This document shows positions 49,120 to 59,301 of a DNA stretch of 64,000 nt, in pieces. The notes under the pieces were generated by a model. The model worked only from the letters and a program-made list of their open reading frames with translations. It searched no databases and had not been told where the DNA came from. Within the stretch, counting starts at the first letter, position 1; each line of letters begins with the position of its first letter. The position numbers were made by a program, and so were the translations under genes. The stretch comes from Simiduia agarivorans SA1 = DSM 21679 (GTDB lineage Bacteria > Pseudomonadota > Gammaproteobacteria > Pseudomonadales > Cellvibrionaceae): assembly GCF_000305785.2 (NCBI RefSeq), contig NC_018868.3, positions 682,001-746,000 of the forward strand. The letters run 5' to 3'.

Positions 49120-51936
49120 ATGGACGCTGGTATGCCAACGATCACTCGAGCGGTCAAGACCCGCTCTCTTAAATACGCACTGATTCCCATTGCAGCAATA
49201 ACACTCTGCCTGTCGGCCATGCTGACGGTGTTGTATGTCATGCAGCTGGAGGAGTTTGCAAAGGAGCGCGGGCACCACGTAAGTCGCTTGCTATCCCAAT
49301 TGACCTACCAATCAATGCATAACCGATTATTGCTGCAATCAGTGGTGCATACTGCGGTAACCGACGGCGACATTCTGGCCGTGCGGGTCTACGACCTCAA
49401 TCGCAATCCGATCATCCACTCAGGCCCCCGGTTTTCCGAAGACTTTCAGCTCGATCCCAACCAATTCGGGCTCGACCCGCAACACCAGGTTGAAAGAAAG
49501 AGTTCGCTTTTCACTGTCCCGATTCACGCAGACCACGATACATTTGCTCCCTTTGGTTGGTTGGTGGTTGAAATAGCCTCGGACGACTACACCCTCCTGC
49601 AATACAAGACACTGTTAATTGCTTTGCTATTGGGTGCCATCGTCGCCGTTGCCAGCGCATGGATTTCGCTCTCTTTTAGCCGGGATCTGGCCGAAGGCTT
49701 ACGTTTAGTCAAACAAGGGATGGCCCAATTGCGAAAAGGCCAACTGGACACCCGCGTAAACGCCGACCAGTTTGTTGAATTTGACGACCTGGCCGTCGCA
49801 TTTAATCAATTGGCCGAAGGGCTGAAACAACAGCAGGAAGACATTCAGCGCAATATGGATCAATCCATTGAGGATTTGCGCGAAACACTTGAAACGATCG
49901 AGATCCAAAATATCGAACTTGATCTGGCACGCAAGGAAGCTGTTGAGGCCAGTCGGGTTAAATCAGACTTTTTGGCAAATACCTCGCACGAAATACGTAC
50001 CCCCCTGAACGGCATTATTGGCTTTACCAGCCTGTTGCTGAAAACCCAGGTCAGCGACCAACAACGAGAGTACTTGCGAACCATACAACACTCTTCACAG
50101 GGTCTGCTTACCATCATTAATGACGTGCTCGATTTTTCCAAAATCGAATCTGGCAGGCTCCAGCTTGACTATATCCCCATGCAGTTGCGCCAGGTTATCG
50201 AAGAGTCGATGCAGATCATGGCGCCGGCAGCGCATGAAAAAGGCCTCCAGCTTATATTGCATGTGGATCCTGGCCTTCCCGCTAACCTGTTAGGCGATCC
50301 CCTTCGGATGAAACAGGTAATGACCAATCTGATCAGCAATGCGATCAAATTCTCCAGCGGGGGCAACATTGAGGTCACCGCGAGTCTTAAGACACAATCC
50401 GAAACGCAGGTGGAAGCCAATATCCATGTGAAAGACACCGGTGAGGGAATCCCTGAGTCTGATCGCAAGAAACTGTTTCAGGCCTTCAGCCAACTTGATA
50501 CCAGTAACAGCCGTAAGCATGGCGGAACTGGGCTCGGCTTAGCTGTTTCCAAAGGGCTGGTGAAACGAATGAAAGGTGAAATTGGCGTAGAGAGCAACGC
50601 CGAGGGTGGTTCTTTATTCTGGTTCACCGCCACCTTCGGAGTTGACACCCAAGGCGACGAAGAAAATAAACAGCACCTGCTCGAAGGCAGCCACTTTGTC
50701 GCACTTTCCAACAATATGCCTCTGGCACACCAATTGCAGGAAATTGTAGGGTCAGAACGCGGTAAACTCCAGATCATGACCGGCATTCCCGAGCTCATCG
50801 GCCTGGTTAAAAACCACATGCAGAATAACCAGCCCATCGAAGCGGTTTTTTACGACATAGATCCGCACCAGGAAAAACTGTTGGATCTGCATAATCTCCG
50901 GGAGCTGGTAGATCAGCTCAAACGCTTTTACGCGTGCAAGACTATCTTTCTATGTACGCCATCTGCACGGCGGCAATTAGAACATCACCTGACACCGGAT
51001 TCGCAGGAATACCTGGAAAAACCCGTCACACTGAATCGCACGCTGCACCTGCTCAGAAAAGAACTTGCACCGCTGAAAGAAGAAACCAGCATCGGCAGAA
51101 ACAGCTCCCCTTATGAAAACAAACCCAGAATACTGGCGGTGGACGACAACCCCGCTAACCTGCAACTCGTCGGCGAATTATTAAACGGACTTGGTGCTGA
51201 GGTCGCGCTGGCATCCGACGGGAAACAGGCTATAGAACTGGCAGAAAACAAACTCTTTGATATGATATTCATGGATCTGCAAATGCCAGTCATGGATGGT
51301 CTGGAAGCAACCAAAATTATCCGCAGCCGGGAAAGCGGAAAACGCCGCACTCCTATCGTCGCGCTTACCGCGCACGCCATGGCGGAGCAAAAATCCCAGC
51401 TGTTATTGGCCGGCATGGATGATTATTTGAGCAAACCGGTCAGTGAGGCGCAACTCGCTCACATCATTAATCGTTGGCTGAAAACCCGCAAACAGCTCCC
51501 CAAAATCGCTGAAAAACCGGAGCCAGAACAGCCACCGACGGATTCATCAGGTCGCGTGGTGGATATCCAGCAATCGCTGAAATTGGCCAACGGCAAACCC
51601 GGCCTGGCAAAAGATATGCTGTCCATGCTTTTGGCCAACCTTCCCGCAGATAGCGCAAAAATCCGTAATAGTGCCGACTCCAACGATTACGCCACGCTTG
51701 AGGCAACCGTTCACCGCCTGCACGGCGGCTGCTGCTATTGCGGTGTTGCCAGACTGAAAAGTGCAGCGCAGGCTCTGGACAAAGCGCTCCAGAACAAAGA
51801 TCACTCCCAGCTCGCGGCGCAACTGGACAATCTTTACAAAGAAATAGATACACTGATCGCCTGGTCCCGCGATCATGATCTGGATGCGCTATTTGAAACA
51901 GATACCAGTGAAAAGAGCGCCAGTATTACTGGCTAA
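49120..51936 (+). CDS. barA: Hybrid sensor histidine kinase BarA/GacS
   Basis: Sensor of the Gac/Rsm (BarA-UvrY) regulatory system. Order in 938 residues: a membrane helix (20-40), periplasmic domain (41-160), second helix (about 163-183), HAMP, coiled coil, HisKA with phospho-His290 in FLANTSHEIRTPLNGIIG, HATPase (DTGEGIPESDRKKLFQAF, HGGTGLGLA), a degenerate receiver-like segment (about 525-660), a true receiver (ILAVDDNPANLQL, FMDLQMPVMDG) and a C-terminal HPt domain with VHRLHGGCCYCG. ATG 49132 is an alternative start. Its 3' end overlaps convergent recO by 11 nt. Confidence 0.95.
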   Translation: MDAGMPTITRAVKTRSLKYALIPIAAITLCLSAMLTVLYVMQLEEFAKERGHHVSRLLSQLTYQSMHNRLLLQSVVHTAVTDGDILAVRVYDLNRNPIIHSGPRFSEDFQLDPNQFGLDPQHQVERKSSLFTVPIHADHDTFAPFGWLVVEIASDDYTLLQYKTLLIALLLGAIVAVASAWISLSFSRDLAEGLRLVKQGMAQLRKGQLDTRVNADQFVEFDDLAVAFNQLAEGLKQQQEDIQRNMDQSIEDLRETLETIEIQNIELDLARKEAVEASRVKSDFLANTSHEIRTPLNGIIGFTSLLLKTQVSDQQREYLRTIQHSSQGLLTIINDVLDFSKIESGRLQLDYIPMQLRQVIEESMQIMAPAAHEKGLQLILHVDPGLPANLLGDPLRMKQVMTNLISNAIKFSSGGNIEVTASLKTQSETQVEANIHVKDTGEGIPESDRKKLFQAFSQLDTSNSRKHGGTGLGLAVSKGLVKRMKGEIGVESNAEGGSLFWFTATFGVDTQGDEENKQHLLEGSHFVALSNNMPLAHQLQEIVGSERGKLQIMTGIPELIGLVKNHMQNNQPIEAVFYDIDPHQEKLLDLHNLRELVDQLKRFYACKTIFLCTPSARRQLEHHLTPDSQEYLEKPVTLNRTLHLLRKELAPLKEETSIGRNSSPYENKPRILAVDDNPANLQLVGELLNGLGAEVALASDGKQAIELAENKLFDMIFMDLQMPVMDGLEATKIIRSRESGKRRTPIVALTAHAMAEQKSQLLLAGMDDYLSKPVSEAQLAHIINRWLKTRKQLPKIAEKPEPEQPPTDSSGRVVDIQQSLKLANGKPGLAKDMLSMLLANLPADSAKIRNSADSNDYATLEATVHRLHGGCCYCGVARLKSAAQALDKALQNKDHSQLAAQLDNLYKEIDTLIAWSRDHDLDALFETDTSEKSASITG

Positions 51937-52639
51937 ACAGTGCGCGAGAAGCGAGCGGTTTTCGCCCCAACAAAGGTGCCAGTACCTGCCTCATGAAACG
52001 CTTGAGATCGGTACGCGCAGCCTCCGTAAGCTCAGGTGCCGAAAGAAAATTGAGTATGGCATCGCCACCCACAGCGTTTTCAGCATCAATTTCAGCCGCA
52101 ACCAGGCCCAACCCGTGACGATAAGCATAACGTTGGCCTGGCACCAACGGGCGCTGGGTGTCCGCCTCCTGCTCCAATGAAAAACTGACACCGGCCGCTT
52201 GAATCAACTGCCATTCAAATCGTCGCAGATAAAGTTCATGGGCCGGCAACTCCCTGTCGTCAATATTTGCAAGCCTTCCTATGAGCTGCATATAGGACTG
52301 AAAAATCGTCTCCTGTGACTCCTGCTCCGGCAACACCCGCATAAGCAGTTCATTGAGGTATAAACCGCAATACAGGCACCTGCCAGACAACTTAAAGGGC
52401 GTTGCGACAGCATCAATCATCGTCAGGGACTTGAGTGCGCCACGCCCCTGTGTGGAGACGATCAAAGGGATGAAGGGTGCCAAGGGGTTGGACGCTGATT
52501 TTTTGGAGCGCTTGCGTGCGCCACGGGCGTAGGCAGCTAAACGTCCGTGGCTACGCGTGAATAAATCAACGATCAGGCTGGTTTCGCCGTAGTGGCGGGA
52601 ATGCAGTACAAATGCGGGTTCGCCATCCAGCACGATCAC
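51926..52639 (-). CDS. recO: DNA repair protein RecO
   Basis: Loads RecA with RecFR at gaps. The 237 residues include an N-terminal OB fold ([39 protein letters not shown]), the [10 protein letters not shown] stretch and a helical C-terminal half. The start is GTG in a GTGA overlap with the era stop. In P. aeruginosa pdxJ follows recO; here recO ends against barA. It is the last gene of the lepA-lepB-rnc-era-recO run. Confidence 0.94.
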   Translation of the reverse strand: MIVLDGEPAFVLHSRHYGETSLIVDLFTRSHGRLAAYARGARKRSKKSASNPLAPFIPLIVSTQGRGALKSLTMIDAVATPFKLSGRCLYCGLYLNELLMRVLPEQESQETIFQSYMQLIGRLANIDDRELPAHELYLRRFEWQLIQAAGVSFSLEQEADTQRPLVPGQRYAYRHGLGLVAAEIDAENAVGGDAILNFLSAPELTEAARTDLKRFMRQVLAPLLGRKPLASRALFSQ

Positions 52640-53523
52640 AAATCGTCATACCCAAGACTTTTCAACGCACGCTCATCATCCGACCAACCGGACTTCACTT
52701 TTACCCAAAGCTTGAGCATTACCTTGGTATCAAACAATTTTTCGATATCAATTCTGGCCTGTTGACCAATCTGTTTAATCCGATCGCCTTTATCACCAAT
52801 CAGTATGCGCTTTTGACCGTCTCGCTCAACCAGTATCAACGCGCCAATGTGCAAAACACCGCGATCCTGTTCGAACTGCTCTATTTCCACTGCCATCTGG
52901 TAGGGCAATTCTGCACCTAACTGGCGGGTGATCTTTTCCCTGACAATTTCCGCCGCTAAAAAGCGTGAACTTTTATCAGTAATCTGGTCTTCGGGGTAAA
53001 AATGCTCTGACTCGGGCAAGTATTTGGCGATGATCGACTCCAGCCGATCAAGCTGCATGCCGCGCAATGCAGAGACGGGAACGATGTCGTTGGGCGATAG
53101 GCGTTCTGTCAGTACCTGCAAATGCGGTAGCAACACATTTTTATCGTCCAGCTGATCACATTTATTGACCGCTACGATAAGCGGGAGTTCCAAACCCTCC
53201 AACCGACGGGCCACTGCCTCGTCCTCATCTGTCCACACCAAACGATCAACCAGCATCACCACCACATCGACATCGCGGATGGCCGTGCTCGCCGCTTTGT
53301 TCATGTACTTATTCATTGCACCCTTCTGGTTGAGGTGCAAACCGGGAGTGTCGACAAACAAAAACTGGTTTTCCCCTTCGGTTTTGATACCCAGAACGTT
53401 ATTGCGGGTTGTCTGTGGCTTTCTGGACGTAATGCTTATTTTTTGCCCAAGCATATGGTTAAGCAACGTAGATTTTCCCACATTGGGCCTTCCCACCAAT
53501 GCCACATAGCCGCACTTAGTCAT
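52636..53523 (-). CDS. era: GTPase Era
   Basis: Essential GTPase that binds 16S rRNA and helps 30S assembly. The 295 residues have G1 GRPNVGKS (11-18), a switch with TTRNNVLG, G3 DTPGLH, G4 NKCDQL, then a C-terminal KH domain ([20 protein letters not shown]). It overlaps rnc by 8 nt and recO by 4 nt, a standard coupled arrangement. Confidence 0.97.
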   Translation of the reverse strand: MTKCGYVALVGRPNVGKSTLLNHMLGQKISITSRKPQTTRNNVLGIKTEGENQFLFVDTPGLHLNQKGAMNKYMNKAASTAIRDVDVVVMLVDRLVWTDEDEAVARRLEGLELPLIVAVNKCDQLDDKNVLLPHLQVLTERLSPNDIVPVSALRGMQLDRLESIIAKYLPESEHFYPEDQITDKSSRFLAAEIVREKITRQLGAELPYQMAVEIEQFEQDRGVLHIGALILVERDGQKRILIGDKGDRIKQIGQQARIDIEKLFDTKVMLKLWVKVKSGWSDDERALKSLGYDDL

Positions 53524-54190
53524 TTTTTTCTCTCAGTTGGTTCAGCACCAGTTTGGCTGCAGCTTTTTCTGCCTTCTTACGGCTGGTCGCGCTCGCCGAA
53601 GCAGACAGGCTATGCAACAAGATGGAACACCGCACATGGAACACCTGGGCGTGCCCCTCCCCTTCGGTAAGCTCCACAGAATAATCGGGCAAGGGCAGCT
53701 GACGGGCCTGCAGTATTTCCTGCAATTCGCTTTTGGGATCTTTCGCACTGGTGTCCGCGTTGAGCTCAATAATCCGGCTGCCCAACCAACGGTGCACTGC
53801 AGCAGAAGCGGCTTCAAGACCACCATCCAGGTATATTGCACCAATCAATGATTCGACCGCATCCGCCAGTGTAGAAGCACGATCGCGCCCGCCGGTTTTC
53901 AGCTCACCATCACTGAGTATCAGCTCTGGCTGCAAACACAACGCGCGCGCCACTTCCGCCAATGTCTCACCTTTAACTAAGCGCGACCGCAAACGGCTCA
54001 TTTGCCCTTCGCGGGCTTCGGTCAGGTGACGATAAAGATATTGGGTTACCACCCAACTAAGAAGACTGTCGCCGAGAAACTCCAGCCGCTCATTGTTCCT
54101 TGCACTCACACTGCGATGTGTCAGGGCAAGCTTGAGCAAAGATACGTCGTTAAACTGGTATCCTAGCCGGTGCTGCAACTCGGTAAACAT
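53516..54190 (-). CDS. rnc: Ribonuclease III
   Basis: Double-strand-specific endonuclease for rRNA processing. The 224 residues contain the catalytic signature [16 protein letters not shown] with its acidic pair, a second acidic region at [17 protein letters not shown], and a C-terminal dsRNA-binding domain ending in [17 protein letters not shown]. It overlaps era by 8 nt and follows the DUF4845 gene by one base. Confidence 0.97.
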   Translation of the reverse strand: MFTELQHRLGYQFNDVSLLKLALTHRSVSARNNERLEFLGDSLLSWVVTQYLYRHLTEAREGQMSRLRSRLVKGETLAEVARALCLQPELILSDGELKTGGRDRASTLADAVESLIGAIYLDGGLEAASAAVHRWLGSRIIELNADTSAKDPKSELQEILQARQLPLPDYSVELTEGEGHAQVFHVRCSILLHSLSASASATSRKKAEKAAAKLVLNQLREKND

Positions 54191-54191
54191 A

Positions 54192-54617
54192 CTACTTCTT
54201 GTCTGCTTTCGGGCGGTAATCTTTGGGGGGTTTACAACACTCTTCCGGCTTGGTGGTGTCCATATAATTCTGGAAATCCAACAATACTGAAATGTTGTAA
54301 AACAATGGGATAGTTAACTGGTAGTTAATCGTGATAATGGATCGATTACGCTCGCTTTCAATAACGATATTGTTAGCTTCGGGAATGCGGACACCATTAA
54401 TGGTATAAAAACTAGTCAGATGCTTACGAATTTCCGCGGCCGTCATCTGTGACACAGGTTTATCCCGATCGCGCAAGGATTGCAACGCAGACTGAATATA
54501 GCGATTCTCCGCATAGGCAGGAATCAATTTAAAGGCCAGCAAAAGGAAAAAACCGCTTACCACTAACACGATCAAAAGATTTAACGTACTGATACCGGCT
54601 TGCTTTCTAAACATCAT
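54192..54617 (-). CDS. DUF4845 membrane protein
   Basis: A 141-residue protein with one N-terminal membrane helix (LNLLIVLVVSGFFLLLAFKL) and a soluble domain with TINGVRIPEANNIVIESE and NYQLTIPLFYNISVLLDF. This matches the DUF4845 family, which sits between lepB and rnc in Pseudomonas and relatives. ATG 54617 has GGAG nine bases upstream; ATG 54632 lacks one. Function unknown; the context suggests envelope biogenesis or protein export. Confidence 0.87.
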   Translation of the reverse strand: MMFRKQAGISTLNLLIVLVVSGFFLLLAFKLIPAYAENRYIQSALQSLRDRDKPVSQMTAAEIRKHLTSFYTINGVRIPEANNIVIESERNRSIITINYQLTIPLFYNISVLLDFQNYMDTTKPEECCKPPKDYRPKADKK

Positions 54618-54637
54618 GTCGCTTGGCTCCATACCTG

Positions 54638-55477
54638 TTATTGGATAGTACCGACCCGATGAAAACTGGGCACACTAAAAAAGGTTTCCCAATGCATCCA
54701 AATGGCGAACGCTTTGCCGACTATCGCCTCTTCGGACACAGGCCCCCATTCCCGGCTATCCGAACTGTTGTCACGGTTATCACCCATCATAAAATAGTGA
54801 CCGGCCGGAACTTTCCAGCGCCCGGATTGAGTATAGCGACCCAGATGAATATTCTGATGAACAATGTGCTCAACACCGTCCAAATCCTCTTCCAGAACAT
54901 TAATCTGCGGATTCGACACTGGCAGGGACGCAACAAAGGACTGCGGCATTTTCTTGCCATTAATATAGAGAGCGCCCTTATCGATAATAATTTCATCACC
55001 CGGCAAGCCCACTACACGCTTGATATAGTATGTATCGGGTTTATGCGGAGGGAAAAAAACCATCACATCGCCGCGTTCGGGCTCGTTAACGGAAAAGATT
55101 TTGGTATTGGTTACGGGTAACCGGATACCGTAGGTGTACTTGTTGACCAGGATAAAGTCTCCAACCTCCAGCGTTGGCACCATGGAAGCGGAAGGGATCT
55201 GGAAGGGTTCCACCAGAAAGCTGCGCAAAACCAAAACAAAGGCTAAAACCGGGAAAAAAGATTTGGAGTATTCCACCGGCACAGGTTCTTTAGCCGCGAC
55301 GGACAAAGCTGTCTGGTAGGCCTCATCCGTTTCCTTCAAGCTGGTCTGGGACAACTGTTGCAGGGCCTGTTCTACCCTTTCCCTTCTGGGCTTGGCCCAC
55401 AAAAAGATATCCAGCAACCAGATGGCGCCGGAAACCGCAACCAACAGGACCAATATGAGTGGAAAATTAATATCCAA
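54638..55477 (-). CDS. lepB: Signal peptidase I
   Basis: Inner-membrane protease that removes Sec/Tat signal peptides. The 279 residues include two N-terminal helices (4-25 and 74-90), the catalytic Ser98 in PSASMVPTLE and Lys153 in YYIKRVVGLPGD, and the signature GDNRDNSSDSREWGPV. It lies 15 nt after lepA, the usual partner, and 20 nt before DUF4845. Confidence 0.97.
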   Translation of the reverse strand: MDINFPLILVLLVAVSGAIWLLDIFLWAKPRRERVEQALQQLSQTSLKETDEAYQTALSVAAKEPVPVEYSKSFFPVLAFVLVLRSFLVEPFQIPSASMVPTLEVGDFILVNKYTYGIRLPVTNTKIFSVNEPERGDVMVFFPPHKPDTYYIKRVVGLPGDEIIIDKGALYINGKKMPQSFVASLPVSNPQINVLEEDLDGVEHIVHQNIHLGRYTQSGRWKVPAGHYFMMGDNRDNSSDSREWGPVSEEAIVGKAFAIWMHWETFFSVPSFHRVGTIQ

Positions 55478-55492
55478 GGCAATTCCTTCTAT

Positions 55493-57292
55493 TTATCCAT
55501 CAACCTTAAGCACAGCCAGGAAGGCTTCCTGGGGAATCTCTACCCGCCCCACCTGCTTCATCCGTTTTTTACCGGCTTTCTGCTTTTCTAACAACTTACG
55601 CTTACGGCTGACATCGCCACCATAGCACTTTGCAGTTACATCCTTGCGCAGGGCTTTCACTGTTGTACGGGCTACCACCTGGCCACCGATAGCGGCCTGA
55701 ATCGCCACATCAAACATTTGCCGCGGTATCAGCTCCTTCATTTTCTCGGCGATCGCGCGGCCTTTGTAGGCTGCGTTATCGCGATGAATAATCAACGCCA
55801 GCGCGTCGACTTTTTCGCCATTAATCAGCAAATCCAGCCTCACCAGACGCGCTGGCTCAAACCGGAGGAAGCTGTAATCCAACGATGCAAACCCACGACT
55901 GACAGACTTCAGGCGATCAAAGAAATCCAACACCACCTCATTCATGGGCAGCTCATAACGCACCTGTACCTGTGAGCCAGTATACTGAATATCCTTTTGC
56001 ACACCGCGTTTTTCAACGCACAGAGTGATCACTGCACCGAGATATTCCTGAGGCACGAGGATATTGGCCTCTACAATCGGCTCTCTCATCTCCTGAATCA
56101 AACCAACGTCGGGCAGTTTGGACGGGTTGTCCACGTAGACAACCTCACCATCGGTCTTCAGAATCTCGTAAATAACCGTAGGCGCCGTTGTGATCAGATC
56201 GAGATCATATTCGCGCTCGAGCCGCTCCTGGATAATCTCCATGTGCAGCATGCCGAGGAAGCCGCAACGAAAACCAAAACCGAGCGCATCTGAACTTTCG
56301 GGCTCATAAAACAAAGACGCATCATTCAACGTCAGCTTTGCCAAGGCTTCGCGAAAACTTTCAAAGTCATCTGACGAAACCGGGAAGAGTCCGGCGTAAA
56401 CCTGTGGCTTCACTTTTTTGAAGCCGGGCAAGGCCTTGACTTCCGGTGTATTGGCGTGGGTGATGGTATCGCCGACAGGCGCGCCGAGAATTTCTTTGAT
56501 GCCAGCGACGAAAAAACCAACCTCTCCCGCTTTCAGCTCTTTGGTTTCAGTGAGCTTCGGCGTAAACACACCCACTTTATCGACCACGTGCGCCTTGCCG
56601 ATGGACTTGGTAATAATTTTGTCTTTCGGCTTCAGGGTGCCTTGGGTAACCCGCACCAATGAAACCACACCCAGGTAGTTGTCGAACCAGGAATCAATGA
56701 TCAGAGCCTGCAACGGCGCATTCACATCGCCTTTGGGTGGCGGCACGAGACGTACCAGGTCTTCCAGCACATCTTCAATACCAACGCCGGTTTTGGCACT
56801 ACAACGCACCGCATCGGTTGCCTCAATACCAATAATATTTTCAATTTCTTCGGCAACGCGTTCAGGTTCTGCCTGCGGCAAATCCATTTTATTCAGAACC
56901 GGGATCACTTCGAGCCCCTGTTCAATAGCGGTATAACAATTGGCTACCGACTGTGCCTCAACACCCTGGCCGGCATCGACCACCAGAAGCGCACCTTCAC
57001 ACGCTGCCAGAGACCGGGATACCTCATAGGAAAAGTCCACGTGACCGGGCGTGTCAATAAAGTTGAGCTGGTAGGTTTTGCCGTCCCGTGCCTGGTAATG
57101 CAGCGTTACGCTCTGCGCTTTGATCGTGATACCCCGCTCACGCTCAATATCCATGGAATCGAGCACCTGCGCCGCCATCTCCCGGTCAGTCAGACCACCG
57201 CACAGCTGTATAAAACGGTCGGCAATAGTGGATTTGCCATGGTCAATGTGGGCGATAATAGAAAAATTGCGGATATGGCTTAGGTCAGACAC
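55493..57292 (-). CDS. lepA: Elongation factor 4 (LepA)
   Basis: Ribosomal back-translocase GTPase. By homology the start is GTG at 57292 ([20 protein letters not shown]), giving 599 residues, the family size; an open frame to 57388 adds a non-conserved leader across a terminator. No Shine-Dalgarno is obvious. GTPase motifs are [17 protein letters not shown] and NKMDLP. The C-terminal LepA-specific domain includes [20 protein letters not shown]. It is the first gene of lepA-lepB-DUF4845-rnc-era-recO. Confidence 0.97.
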   Translation of the reverse strand: MSDLSHIRNFSIIAHIDHGKSTIADRFIQLCGGLTDREMAAQVLDSMDIERERGITIKAQSVTLHYQARDGKTYQLNFIDTPGHVDFSYEVSRSLAACEGALLVVDAGQGVEAQSVANCYTAIEQGLEVIPVLNKMDLPQAEPERVAEEIENIIGIEATDAVRCSAKTGVGIEDVLEDLVRLVPPPKGDVNAPLQALIIDSWFDNYLGVVSLVRVTQGTLKPKDKIITKSIGKAHVVDKVGVFTPKLTETKELKAGEVGFFVAGIKEILGAPVGDTITHANTPEVKALPGFKKVKPQVYAGLFPVSSDDFESFREALAKLTLNDASLFYEPESSDALGFGFRCGFLGMLHMEIIQERLEREYDLDLITTAPTVIYEILKTDGEVVYVDNPSKLPDVGLIQEMREPIVEANILVPQEYLGAVITLCVEKRGVQKDIQYTGSQVQVRYELPMNEVVLDFFDRLKSVSRGFASLDYSFLRFEPARLVRLDLLINGEKVDALALIIHRDNAAYKGRAIAEKMKELIPRQMFDVAIQAAIGGQVVARTTVKALRKDVTAKCYGGDVSRKRKLLEKQKAGKKRMKQVGRVEIPQEAFLAVLKVDG

Positions 57293-57346
57293 GATAAAAA
57301 GACACAAATTAGGTTGAAAAACGAACGGCATCCGTTGGCTGGAGCC

Positions 57347-57377
57347 ATAAACAACAAGAGCCCCTGAAGGGCTCTTG
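57347..57377 (-). terminator. Terminator downstream of mucD
   Basis: CAAGAGCCC (57355-57363) and GGGCTCTTG (57369-57377) form a nine-pair stem with a five-base loop. On the minus strand it is followed by TTGTTTAT, an imperfect T-run. It separates mucD from lepA. Confidence 0.7.
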
Positions 57378-57423
57378 AGGCGCGGCAATTCTACCGCATT
57401 TCAATGACTTGGGCTATTTTTCC

Positions 57424-58809
57424 CTACTTTTTGATCATAAACGACCGATAGGCTGGACGGCCATCGCGATAGAATCGGATGGGCAGTAACGTGTCTTCGG
57501 GCAATTCCGCCTGCAACTGCTGGTAGGTATCCACATCCGTCACAGGCTCGAAACCAAGCTGAGCAATCACGTCTCCAGGCCTGATTCCAGCTGCGGCAGC
57601 CGGGCTATCCGGGGCCACCTGGGTCACCAGTACGCCACCATCCAGGCGCCAGGCCTGTTTTTGCCGGTCATCCAGTGCTTCCACCACCAGACCTAACCGA
57701 TCCCCCTGGCTAGCGTCCGGCCCACTGGCCACGTGTGGCTCGTCGCCCACCGGCAGCTTGCCAACGGTCACCGAGACCGTCTTGCGCTTACCGGCCCGCA
57801 TCACCTCGGCTTTAACTTTGGAACCAGGTGGCAGCAAGCCGACCACATGGGGAAGATCGCCACTACGCTCAATGGCTTTACCATCAAACTTCAAAATCAC
57901 ATCGCCCACCTTCAAACCGGAGTTATCCGCCGGGCTGCCGGGCTCGATCTGCTGGATCAGTGCGCCCGCAGGCTTGCTCAGCCCAAAGGATTGAGCCAGG
58001 TTACGATCCACCTCCTGAATCGCCACGCCCAGCCACCCCCGGTCGACGCGGCCTTTTTCCTTGAGCTGGCGTATCACATCCCGCGCCACATTGGCTGGAA
58101 TCGCAAACGACAAGCCGATAGATCCACCACTGCGGGTATAGATCTGGCTGTTGATGCCAACCACCAACCCATCCAGATTAAACAACGGTCCACCTGAGTT
58201 GCCGGGGTTGATTGCGACATCCGTCTGAATAAACGGAACGTAGTTTTCATTGCGCTCGGTGGGGATAGAGCGTCCGATTGCACTGACAATACCGGCACTG
58301 GCCGTAAAATCCAGACCAAAGGGCGACCCGATAGCCAATACCCATTCACCCACTTTCAATTTGTCTGAATCTGCGAACTTAAGGGCCGGCAGACCTTTGG
58401 CGTCGACCTTTAACAGCGCTAAATCAGAACGGCTATCTGTGCCGACCACGCTGGCTTCAAATTCGCGATGATCGGTTAAGCGGACGGCGATCTCATCCGC
58501 CCCATCAATGACATGATGATTCGTGAGAATGTAACCGTCTGTGGAAACAATGAAACCCGACCCCATAGAGCGCTGCTCGCGCTGACGCTGCTCGGGCATT
58601 TCGAACAAATGCCTGAATATCTCGGGAATATTTTGCGGCGGCATCTGGCGCTGGCTGTTGCGCTTGGCATGCTCCAGGGTATTGATTTTCACTACCGCGG
58701 GCGACGTTTCTTCAATTAACTGAGTGAAATCGGGCAGCGAACGCGCCTGCGACGGCACCGCAAACGCGCACAAGACCAATATGCTCAGCAATAAACCCTT
58801 AAAATGCAT
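57424..58809 (-). CDS. mucD: Periplasmic serine protease MucD (DegP/HtrA type)
   Basis: Chaperone-protease that dampens the envelope stress response. The 461-residue precursor has a signal peptide (cleavage near SQARS). The catalytic triad is His99, Asp129 and Ser205 (NPGNSGGP), followed by two PDZ domains (about 265-350 and 370-455). It is 30 nt after rseC and last in algU-rseA-rseB-rseC-mucD, the Pseudomonas alginate-switch order. Confidence 0.96.
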   Translation of the reverse strand: MHFKGLLLSILVLCAFAVPSQARSLPDFTQLIEETSPAVVKINTLEHAKRNSQRQMPPQNIPEIFRHLFEMPEQRQREQRSMGSGFIVSTDGYILTNHHVIDGADEIAVRLTDHREFEASVVGTDSRSDLALLKVDAKGLPALKFADSDKLKVGEWVLAIGSPFGLDFTASAGIVSAIGRSIPTERNENYVPFIQTDVAINPGNSGGPLFNLDGLVVGINSQIYTRSGGSIGLSFAIPANVARDVIRQLKEKGRVDRGWLGVAIQEVDRNLAQSFGLSKPAGALIQQIEPGSPADNSGLKVGDVILKFDGKAIERSGDLPHVVGLLPPGSKVKAEVMRAGKRKTVSVTVGKLPVGDEPHVASGPDASQGDRLGLVVEALDDRQKQAWRLDGGVLVTQVAPDSPAAAAGIRPGDVIAQLGFEPVTDVDTYQQLQAELPEDTLLPIRFYRDGRPAYRSFMIKK

Positions 58810-58839
58810 AGGTGCTACTCCTTAACTTGCTGAATTCAA

Positions 58840-59301
58840 CTAGCGGGATAAATGATTGGAATGATCGGCAAAACCCGATTCAAGTGCGGGGGCGTAATCG
58901 GCATTATCTTTCAGCCGCGCAGTCAAACAGCGAACGGCTACACAGCCAGCGATCAACCCGATTCCGGCGCCGATCGCGGCAAAAACGTCCTGTCCAAAAA
59001 GAGTCTCGGCGACAAACAACCCCGCCAACAGGCCTGATAAGGGCACGAGATAAACCAAAAGCGCAGCCTTGGCCAACGCATCGGCCGGAACGGATAGCGA
59101 GACGGTTTGCCCGACTTCGGGCGGCTCCCCGTGAACAGAAACAGGGATCACGTCTGATGTTTCAAACCAGGACTGTAAACTCGATTGCCCGCAACCGTGT
59201 CTGGCCTGACAACTGGCACAACTGCTGCGCTGTATGGTTTTCACCCAAGCGGTGGATTGATCGCAGCGAACCACTACCCCCGATTCAGCAATGCGCTCCA
59301 T
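58840..59301 (-). CDS. rseC: Sigma-E factor regulatory protein RseC (MucC)
   Basis: Inner-membrane protein that modulates sigma-E or AlgU activity. The 153 residues have a cysteine cluster (Cys28, Cys31, Cys37, in CASCQARHGC) and two membrane helices (about 77-95 and 104-124), as in RseC/SoxR-reducing proteins. The ATG shares one base with the rseB stop (TGATG). Confidence 0.92.
   Translation of the reverse strand: MERIAESGVVVRCDQSTAWVKTIQRSSCASCQARHGCGQSSLQSWFETSDVIPVSVHGEPPEVGQTVSLSVPADALAKAALLVYLVPLSGLLAGLFVAETLFGQDVFAAIGAGIGLIAGCVAVRCLTARLKDNADYAPALESGFADHSNHLSR

Noticed and set aside
57293..57388. 32-residue N-terminal extension of LepA
   Set aside because: It crosses the hairpin at 57355-57377 and is absent from the family; GTG 57292 gives the standard 599 residues.
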